From Candidatus Uhrbacteria bacterium (GTDB lineage: Bacteria; Patescibacteriota; Patescibacteriia; 2-12-FULL-60-25), in assembly GCA_016866635.1 (NCBI GenBank), contig VGLT01000052.1:1-5663 (forward strand): 5,663 nt of DNA. Reading direction: 5' to 3'. Shown here piece after piece: positions 1-4,612 of the stretch (position 1 is its first letter; the number at the start of each line of letters is the position of its first letter). The position numbers and the translations under genes were made by a program. The notes beneath the pieces were generated by a model that did no database searches, was not told the DNA's origin, and worked only from the letters and a program-made list of their open reading frames with translations.

Positions 1-1
1 T

Positions 2-190
2 GCAATCGTCTTTACGCAAAACAAGAAATGGGGTTCTGCTCTTTTTCTTCTATCTTTTTTTGTCAGTCTGGGAAGAGTGTTATCCCGCGTACACTCCTGG
101 GTCGATATTGTTGGGAGTTTGATCATCGTTCTTTGTGTGATGAGGATGACGCAATTTTTTTATGACTCCCGCACGAAAAAGCAAAATTGA
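2..190 (+). CDS. PAP2-family membrane phosphatase, C-terminal fragment (5' end outside window)
   Basis: This is the open frame that enters from the left edge and ends at a TGA at 188-190, about 62 residues. It is strongly hydrophobic and carries GRVLSRVHSWVDIVG, which fits the third signature of the PAP2 (type 2 phosphatidic acid phosphatase) superfamily, R-x5-H-x3-D: the Arg, the His nucleophile and the charge-relay Asp are all present at the right spacing. A transmembrane-like stretch (GSLIIVLCVM) follows, then a short basic cytoplasmic-type tail ending TKKQN. Family members remove phosphate from lipid phosphates or undecaprenyl pyrophosphate at the membrane; the substrate cannot be told from this fragment. 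The first two signatures lie outside the window. The last 29 bases overlap the start of trmH, suggesting shared transcription. The family call rests on one motif plus hydrophobicity, so it is moderate. Confidence 0.6.
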   Translation, partial: AIVFTQNKKWGSALFLLSFFVSLGRVLSRVHSWVDIVGSLIIVLCVMRMTQFFYDSRTKKQN

Positions 191-677
191 GCGCGTGATG
201 GGGAATCGTCAAAAAGATCTTCACGTGATCATTGAGCATGTGGACGATCCTCACAACATCGGGGCGATATTGCGCTCCTGTGATGCGTTTGGCGTCGGAG
301 AGGTCCATTTGTTATACACAAAAAAGAAGCCGCCACGCATGCAAGAACTAAAGACCAAGGCTGCGGCTTCAGCAGTGAAATGGCTAAAAATAACAAAATG
401 GACTTCCGTGACGGCGCTCGTTCGTTATGTAAAAAAACAAAAGATCCGAATCGTGACAACTGGACTCACCAAGAAGGCGATCGACCTCCCCGCACTCAAC
501 TGCGCTCAGCCAATCGCCTTTGTTTTAGGAAATGAACATGATGGCGTCTCACCCCAGATGTTGAAAGCCGCGCACGATAACGTCAACATTCCTATGGTTG
601 GCTTTGTGCAAAGCTTTAATGTTTCCGTCGCCGCCGCTCTGCTCCTTTACGAATCCTTCCGCCAACGTCATCTCTAA
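162..677 (+). CDS. trmH: TrmH-type tRNA 2'-O-ribose methyltransferase (SPOUT/SpoU family)
   Basis: A 171-residue SPOUT enzyme that likely transfers methyl from S-adenosylmethionine to a ribose 2'-OH in tRNA, Gm18 by analogy with TrmH. Motif 1 is at residues 28-52 (DDPHNIGAILRSCDAFGVGE, with N32 and the presumed catalytic R38). Motif 2 is FVLGNEHDGVS at 120-130 (N124, E125, G128). Motif 3 is IPMVGFVQSFNVSVAAALLL at 143-162 (S151, N153), where the trefoil knot binds the cofactor. The N-terminus TPARKSKIERVMGNRQKDL lines up without gaps with the start of E. coli TrmH as I recall it, which supports the ATG at 162 even though it overlaps the upstream gene; a GAGG sits 16 bases upstream, too far to be a clear ribosome site. 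It lacks the separate N-terminal domain of RlmB and the long C-terminal extension of E. coli TrmH. Another SpoU methyltransferase with a different target is the alternative. Confidence 0.88.
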   Translation: MTPARKSKIERVMGNRQKDLHVIIEHVDDPHNIGAILRSCDAFGVGEVHLLYTKKKPPRMQELKTKAAASAVKWLKITKWTSVTALVRYVKKQKIRIVTTGLTKKAIDLPALNCAQPIAFVLGNEHDGVSPQMLKAAHDNVNIPMVGFVQSFNVSVAAALLLYESFRQRHL

Positions 678-1816
678 ACCCCCAGCGTTCGTATCAGCTG
701 TTTGATGCGATCGATGATTTGTCGAGTGCCCTGAACGAGATCGCTTGCCGCAAAGGAAAATTGTGTATATTCGGCTGTGCCCTCGCCGGAGAATGGACGC
801 GTTAATTCCAGTGCAGAACGTGGGGGGAGTGTCTGGACGTAAACGGTGAGACGGTCTGCGCTCGTTTGGAAAAAAAGAATGACGGTTTTGGCTTGAGGGG
901 CGTATGTCAGCAACTCATCGATCACTCCCTCGAGCGCATCTTGTGATGTTCCCGTTTCGATAAAATCCGTTTGACTCAAGCGGCTCCATAAAATACCAAG
1001 CTCCTCATCTTGTTCAACGCGCGACAACACGCGCCCCCAAAGTTTTAAAGTAGAGATCGGACGTGTGCGCCACAATCCCTGAACGATCTGATCGCGCTTC
1101 GCTCCACGCGCAACAAGATCCGCCGCGCTTTTTAACGTTTTCGGTGTGACCGTATTGGTGCGGAAGCTCTTGGTGTTCGCGATCATGCCACAGAGTAATG
1201 CTGTTGACAGTTGGTCATCGATGAACTGCTGATTCCAATTCGTGAGCCAATGATACAAAACCTCGGTGGTAGAGACCGCGGTTAGATCCACCATGTTTAA
1301 TTGACCCCAATATTCATTAGATGCGTGATAGTCAATATTAATGATAGGAGTGCGATACAAAAAGTCCGCATGACTCTGCGCGATGGGCCCGAGCGCATTC
1401 CTATCCGGAGCGCCGAGCGCAATGATCAAATCAAAACGTGGCTCCCCAGGTGTGAACGTGACATCAGAAGGCGACCATTCGCCCTGTTTTGGTACGAGCG
1501 AAATGTGTAATTTGGAATCCTTGACGTCGTACATTAATTCTGCGAGTGGAGTTTTTTCCACATTCACCTGAAGATCAAATGTGCGGAGTGCGCCGATGGA
1601 TGATTGGATTTCTGTCGCCGGTAAAAAGGAGGGAAGGTCGGAAGCGCTCCATTCCGGAATCACCACATCAAAGGTTTTATTCAATTTTTGTAAAAGCAAA
1701 CTCAATACCACCACACTGGCAATGCCGTCCATCGTGGGTTTTTTTTGCGTTAAAATGAGGATGTGGCGGCTACGACTGATCTGCTCAATCGCTTGCTGCT
1801 CCGGGGTTAAAGCCAT
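674..1816 (-). CDS. DHH-family phosphoesterase-like protein with degenerate metal site
   Basis: A 380-residue protein with the architecture of NrnA/RecJ-like DHH-DHHA1 phosphoesterases, which hydrolyse oligonucleotides, cyclic dinucleotides or pAp with manganese. Recognisable landmarks are HILILTQKKPTMDGIAS (residues 18-34, motif I), FDLIIALGAPD (128-138, motif II), INIDYHASNEYWGQLNMVDL (160-178, the DHH motif) and STTEVLYHWL then CGMIANTKSFR (182-219, motif IV). The active-site residues are mostly gone: motif I His is Q24, its first Asp is T28, motif II Asp is G135, DHH reads D162-Y163-H164, and the motif IV Asp is N214. The C-terminal half (about 270-380) would be the DHHA1-like domain but lacks a clear glycine-rich GGGH motif. 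The ATG at 1816 is chosen because it opens the conserved N-terminus (MALTPEQQAIEQI); a TTG at 1885 in the same frame lies inside the promoter -35 box. Function unknown; probably non-catalytic binding or altered chemistry. It converges on trmH. Confidence 0.72.
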   Translation of the reverse strand: MALTPEQQAIEQISRSRHILILTQKKPTMDGIASVVVLSLLLQKLNKTFDVVIPEWSASDLPSFLPATEIQSSIGALRTFDLQVNVEKTPLAELMYDVKDSKLHISLVPKQGEWSPSDVTFTPGEPRFDLIIALGAPDRNALGPIAQSHADFLYRTPIINIDYHASNEYWGQLNMVDLTAVSTTEVLYHWLTNWNQQFIDDQLSTALLCGMIANTKSFRTNTVTPKTLKSAADLVARGAKRDQIVQGLWRTRPISTLKLWGRVLSRVEQDEELGILWSRLSQTDFIETGTSQDALEGVIDELLTYAPQAKTVILFFQTSADRLTVYVQTLPPRSALELTRPFSGEGTAEYTQFSFAASDLVQGTRQIIDRIKQLIRTLGV

Positions 1817-1856
1817 GAGTGAAGGTTTCCAGACCCTCCACAGTTTGGAAAGGGTT

Positions 1857-1885
1857 AGGATAGGTCGATTTGGCTTGTGTGTCAA
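1857..1885 (-). promoter_or_regulatory. Promoter for the DHH-family gene
   Basis: On the minus strand a perfect -35 box TTGACA (1885-1880) is followed after exactly 17 bases by TATCCT (1862-1857), four of six bases of the -10 consensus. The expected start is near 1850, giving a leader of about 34 bases before the ATG at 1816. That leader contains GGAGGG at 1839-1834, but it sits 17 bases from the ATG, further than an ideal Shine-Dalgarno. The promoter lies in the divergent gap 1817-1916; on the plus strand of the same gap I see only weak promoter-like boxes for valS (TTGTGT 1875-1880 with TAAGCT 1898-1903) and no clear valS Shine-Dalgarno. Confidence 0.65.
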
Positions 1886-1916
1886 GGGTCGATGGGGTAA
1901 GCTCTGCTTTATCTTT

Positions 1917-4319
1917 ATGCAGGAACTACCTAAAGCCTACGATGCATCAAGTGTCGAGGACGAGATCTATCAACGCTGGGAATCCTCAGGATATTTTAAT
2001 CCGGACAAACTGCCCGACCGCAACCAAAACGGCGAGCCCTATTGTATTATCATGCCGCCGCCGAATCGGACGGGGACGCTCCACATGGGTCACGCGACCA
2101 TGTTGGCGATCGAAGATTTGTTGATTCGTTTTCAGCGCATGCTGGGAAAAAAGACACTGTGGCTTCCGGGGACCGATCACGCGGCCATTGCGACACAGGT
2201 TAAAGTGGAACAGCTCTTGATGAAAGAGGGGATACAGAATCCTCGAGAAGAGTTAGGACGAGAGGAATTTTTGTCACGTGTAGTTGCCTTTGCAGAGGAT
2301 TCTGCCAATACCATTCGATCACAAGTTCGAAAAATGGGTTCATCATGTGATTGGTCGCGGGAAAAGTATACGTTGGATGCAGAGCGCAACCGCGCGGTCA
2401 ACGAGATGTTCAAGCGGATGTATGAGGATGGAATTATTGAGCGGGGAGATCGCATGGTGAATTGGGACCCTGGGTTCAAGACAGTGATTTCCGATGACGA
2501 AGTTGTGTGGAGGGAAGAGAAAGCTCCCTTTTATACATTTAAATATGGTCCGTTTGAGATCGGGACTTCGCGCCCAGAAACAAAGTTTGGTGATAAATAT
2601 GTCGTCATGCATCCGGAGGATGAGCGCTACGCCGCTTTTAAGGAGGGTCAAAAAATTGAATTAGAATGGATCAATGGTCCCATCACGGCAACCGTCATCA
2701 AGGATTCTGTCATTGATCGAGAATTTGGAACGGGAGTCATGACCATTACGCCTTGGCATGATCAAGTTGACTATGATTTAGCAGAGCGTCGTGGATTGGA
2801 TAAGGAACAGGTCATTGATATGGAGGGGAAGCTATTGCCCATGGCTGGTGAATTTGCAGGCATGTCTATTTTAGACGCGCGGAAGAAGGTTGTGGAAAAG
2901 CTTAAAGCCAAAGGTCTTCTGGTTCAGGTTGATGAGAATTATGTTCACCGAGTGGCTACGGCTGAACGAGGTGGTACGTTGATTGAACCACAAATTTCTC
3001 GACAATGGTTTATTCGCGTGAATAAAAAATTTGCACTGCGACAGGACACGCTTGGGAAGTGGAAAAAAGGCGATCAAACGACTCTCAAGGAGTTGATGAT
3101 TGAAGCGGTCGCATCAAAACAAACCAATATTGTTCCGGATCGTTTTGAAAAAATTTATTTTCATTGGATTAACAACCTACGCGACTGGTGTATCTCACGA
3201 CAGATTTGGTTTGGGCATCGCATTCCGGTTTGGTATAAGGATCAGGAGGAGCAAGTCTCAGAAACGGCTCCAGGCAAAGGATGGGAACAGGATCCGGACA
3301 CGCTTGATACCTGGTTTTCGTCTGGATTGTGGACGTTTTCCACACTCGGTTGGCCAGAGCAAGCATCTGATCTCAAGAACAATCATCCAACATCCGTTCT
3401 GGAAACAGGATATGATATTTTGTTTTTTTGGGTTGCGCGCATGATTTTGATGTCCTCCTATGGATTGGGAGAAGTTCCATTTAAAAACGTGTATCTTCAT
3501 GGATTGGTGCGCGATGAGAAGGGGAGGAAGATGTCCAAGTCATTAGGAAACATTTTAGATCCTCTTGATTTGATTCCGAAATATGGAACGGACGCGGTAC
3601 GCCTGTCGTTGTTGATCGGAACAACGCCTGGACAAGACATGAGGCTTTCAGAAAATAAGATTGCTGGGTTTAGAAATTTTACGAATAAGTTGTGGAACAT
3701 CTCTCGCTTTATCATGATCCAGTTGGGGGAGGGAGGGTTGCGCCAGGAAAAAATTGAGCCGACGACGCTTGCAGACAAATGGATTTTGACCCGACTCGCT
3801 GACGTCGTAACAAGTATCACAAAAAAATTAGACGCGTACCGTTTTTCTGCAGCGGGTGATGAATTAAGAGATTTCACCTGGACAGAATTGGCGGATCAAT
3901 ATTTGGAGATTGCGAAAAAAGAAAAAGGGAAGGAAGCGATCTTGTCTTATATTCTTACAACGATCTTGAAGCTGTGGCATCCCTACATGCCATTTATCAC
4001 GGAGCATGTTTGGTCCCTGCTTGGTCAGAAGGAGCTGCTCCTGGTGGCGGAGTGGCCCAAGTCAAAAGAAATACCGATCGATACAGAGGCGGCAGAGGAA
4101 TACCTGAGACAGCAACGAAGTAAACAAAGCCCAGAAGATCAAGAGCGGCAGAAAGAGGAGTTAGAAGAAATAGTGAGCTATATCCAATCCACTGAGCAAA
4201 AGCTCGCAGATACGGACTTTCAATCCAAAGCCCCGGATCATGTTGTGGCTGGAATGAGGAAGAAATTAGAAGAAGCAAAACAGAAGCGTGAATGGCTGGA
4301 AAAGATGCGTTCCTATTGA
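1917..4319 (+). CDS. valS: Valyl-tRNA synthetase (class I), short form
   Basis: An 800-residue ValRS that charges tRNA-Val in the cytoplasm. The HIGH motif appears as PPPNRTGTLHMGHA (residues 47-60) and KMSKS as GRKMSKSLGN (K538-S542). Between them lies the CP1 editing domain with GTSRPETKFGDKYVVMHPED and FGTGVMTITPWHDQVDYD, which hydrolyses mischarged Thr-tRNA-Val, and then DWCISRQIWFGHRIPVWY and DTWFSSGLWTFSTLGWP typical of ValRS. The anticodon-binding helical domain has DFTWTELADQYLEIAK and WHPYMPFITEHVW. The C-terminal tail (about 743-800) is a charged coiled coil with the usual F-x-x-KAP-x-x-VV pattern at 768-777. The segment normally joining anticodon domain and coiled coil seems missing around residues 729-745, explaining a length about 80 below the common ~880. 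The start MQELPKAYD is the family's usual beginning; the frame is open 112 codons further upstream, but that stretch lies antisense to the DHH gene. No obvious ribosome site precedes it. Confidence 0.96.
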   Translation: MQELPKAYDASSVEDEIYQRWESSGYFNPDKLPDRNQNGEPYCIIMPPPNRTGTLHMGHATMLAIEDLLIRFQRMLGKKTLWLPGTDHAAIATQVKVEQLLMKEGIQNPREELGREEFLSRVVAFAEDSANTIRSQVRKMGSSCDWSREKYTLDAERNRAVNEMFKRMYEDGIIERGDRMVNWDPGFKTVISDDEVVWREEKAPFYTFKYGPFEIGTSRPETKFGDKYVVMHPEDERYAAFKEGQKIELEWINGPITATVIKDSVIDREFGTGVMTITPWHDQVDYDLAERRGLDKEQVIDMEGKLLPMAGEFAGMSILDARKKVVEKLKAKGLLVQVDENYVHRVATAERGGTLIEPQISRQWFIRVNKKFALRQDTLGKWKKGDQTTLKELMIEAVASKQTNIVPDRFEKIYFHWINNLRDWCISRQIWFGHRIPVWYKDQEEQVSETAPGKGWEQDPDTLDTWFSSGLWTFSTLGWPEQASDLKNNHPTSVLETGYDILFFWVARMILMSSYGLGEVPFKNVYLHGLVRDEKGRKMSKSLGNILDPLDLIPKYGTDAVRLSLLIGTTPGQDMRLSENKIAGFRNFTNKLWNISRFIMIQLGEGGLRQEKIEPTTLADKWILTRLADVVTSITKKLDAYRFSAAGDELRDFTWTELADQYLEIAKKEKGKEAILSYILTTILKLWHPYMPFITEHVWSLLGQKELLLVAEWPKSKEIPIDTEAAEEYLRQQRSKQSPEDQERQKEELEEIVSYIQSTEQKLADTDFQSKAPDHVVAGMRKKLEEAKQKREWLEKMRSY

Positions 4320-4344
4320 CGCAATCCACAGGGCGTCCTATAGT
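4316..4344 (+). promoter_or_regulatory. Sigma70-type promoter for the intergenic RNA
   Basis: TTGACG (4316-4321, five of six consensus bases) and TATAGT (4339-4344, five of six) are separated by exactly 17 bases. The -35 box includes the valS stop codon TGA (4317-4319). The expected start, about 6-8 bases past the -10 box, falls near 4350-4352, which is the beginning of the 5' strand of the long helix described next. This coincidence of start and fold supports both calls. No Shine-Dalgarno or coding region follows it before tyrS, so it appears to serve an RNA rather than a protein. Confidence 0.68.
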
Positions 4345-4350
4345 CTATAG
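4338..4350. repeat. 13-base inverted repeat over the -10 box
   Basis: CTATAG, one central T, then CTATAG: each half is itself a palindrome, so the unit reads the same on both strands apart from the centre base and is also a direct repeat. It covers the -10 box (4339-4344) and ends at the predicted start of the RNA. It could be an operator site for a repressor or simply an accident of an AT-rich -10 region. Confidence 0.4.
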
Positions 4351-4445
4351 ACCGTCTGCGGCAGGGAAGGCCTCCTCTACGCGTTAACTCGCGTCGGGCC
4401 CCCATCCCCCGCTCTCCGGGAGAACTTTTTTGTCGTAGACGGTCT
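4349..4445 (+). other. Arm 1 of the RNA: 21-bp helix capped by a three-way junction
   Basis: All 21 positions from 4349-4369 pair with 4445-4425 in one register: the outer nine (AGACCGTCT with AGACGGTCT) are Watson-Crick, and the inner part has G-U pairs at 4358-4436, 4361-4433 and 4364-4366 with 4430-4428. The same register resumes at 4372-4376 with 4422-4418. The apex holds two short hairpins that abut at 4394/4395 and could stack. TTTTT at 4445-4449 follows the outer end, so the arm could also slow or end transcription, although it is far larger than a usual terminator hairpin. Confidence 0.7.
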
Positions 4446-4448
4446 TTT

Positions 4449-4504
4449 TGAGCGACGGCTGGACTTAGAGCCGCTCACCGGCCGGCCCCCCTGGTCGTCG
4501 CTCA
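4449..4504 (+). other. Arm 2 of the RNA: 14-bp helix with alternative fold
   Basis: TGAGCGACGGCTGG (4449-4462) pairs throughout with CTGGTCGTCGCTCA (4491-4504), with G-U pairs at 4458-4495, 4460-4493 and 4461-4492. The enclosed 28 bases include the palindrome GGCCGGCC (4480-4487) and a possible GCCG/CGGC hairpin (4470-4473 with 4479-4482). A competing hairpin, 4450-4453 with 4473-4476 and 4457-4460 with 4469-4472, would use the same 5' strand. Confidence 0.65.
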
Positions 4505-4539
4505 CCCTCTTTTCTCGCGGAATGCTCCGCGTTCACGAT

Positions 4540-4568
4540 AAGGAGCCCACAGCCTCACGGGCTCCTTT
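4540..4568 (+). terminator. Rho-independent-type terminator
   Basis: AAGGAGCCC (4540-4548) pairs perfectly with GGGCTCCTT (4559-4567) around a 10-base loop, making a 9-bp GC-rich stem. The T run is short, TTT at 4566-4568 partly inside the stem, followed by AAAA, so termination may be incomplete. The position, after the structured RNA and 5 bases before the tyrS -35 box, fits the 3' end of the small RNA and of any valS readthrough. Confidence 0.65.
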
Positions 4569-4572
4569 AAAA

Positions 4573-4601
4573 TTGCACAAAGTGGTCAAATTTATTATGA
4601 T
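4573..4601 (+). promoter_or_regulatory. tyrS promoter
   Basis: TATGAT (4596-4601) matches five of six -10 consensus bases. Seventeen bases upstream is TTGCAC (4573-4578), which keeps only the TTG of the -35 consensus. The expected start near 4607-4610 would leave only about 3-6 bases before the tyrS ATG at 4613, so the message would be nearly leaderless. This agrees with the absence of any Shine-Dalgarno-like purine run just upstream of the ATG. Confidence 0.55.
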
Positions 4602-4612
4602 GCAAAGCAATT

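Larger units (their letters stand above)
4350..4568 (+). ncRNA. Candidate free-standing structured small RNA, about 219 nt, unknown family
   Basis: A noncoding, visibly G/C-rich stretch between valS and tyrS with nearly every base in a helix. Helix 1 pairs 4349-4369 with 4425-4445 (21 consecutive pairs, five of them G-U). After a two-by-two mismatch, 4372-4376 pairs with 4418-4422 and closes a junction with two hairpins: ACGCG 4379-4383 with CGCGT 4390-4394, and CGGG 4395-4398 with CCCG 4408-4411. Helix 2 pairs 4449-4462 with 4491-4504 (14 pairs, three G-U). Next come CGCGGA/TCCGCG (4516-4521 with 4526-4531, loop ATGC) and a terminal hairpin at 4540-4567. A strong promoter precedes it and tyrS has its own promoter after it, so it reads as a separate transcript. 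The G-U pairs would be A-C mismatches on the other strand, so the plus strand is transcribed. I do not recognise the family. Alternatives: a long valS 3' UTR/terminator complex, or a tyrS leader. Confidence 0.62.

Noticed and set aside
1817..1885. Upstream TTG start for the DHH protein
   Set aside because: The TTG is the first half of a perfect TTGACA -35 box and the extra 23 residues have no family similarity; the ATG at 1816 starts the conserved part.
1581..1916. N-terminal extension of the valS frame by 112 codons
   Set aside because: It lies antisense to the DHH gene, its composition is unlike ValRS, and MQELPKAYD at 1917 is the normal ValRS beginning.
3997..4329. Minus-strand frame of 110 codons at the end of valS
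   Set aside because: It is antisense to conserved ValRS sequence and shows no recognisable protein features.
4425..4449. Helix 1 plus TTTTT as an ordinary valS terminator
   Set aside because: The 97-base branched arm is much larger than a normal terminator hairpin, and a promoter starts at its 5' edge; a weak terminating effect is still possible.
4480..4487. GGCCGGCC palindrome as a protein-binding site
   Set aside because: It sits inside the loop of arm 2 and is explained by the local G/C-rich composition; no second copy is seen.
4320..4568. Known housekeeping RNA (tmRNA, 6S, SRP RNA, RNase P RNA) or tRNA
   Set aside because: No GGTTCGA-type T-loop or CCA end, no SRP GGAAG/AGCAG core, no RNase P GAAAGTCC-like block, and no single long hairpin with a central bubble as in 6S.
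4320..4612. T-box leader of tyrS
   Set aside because: No AGGGTGGNACCGCG-type T-box sequence is present, and tyrS has a promoter downstream of the terminator hairpin.
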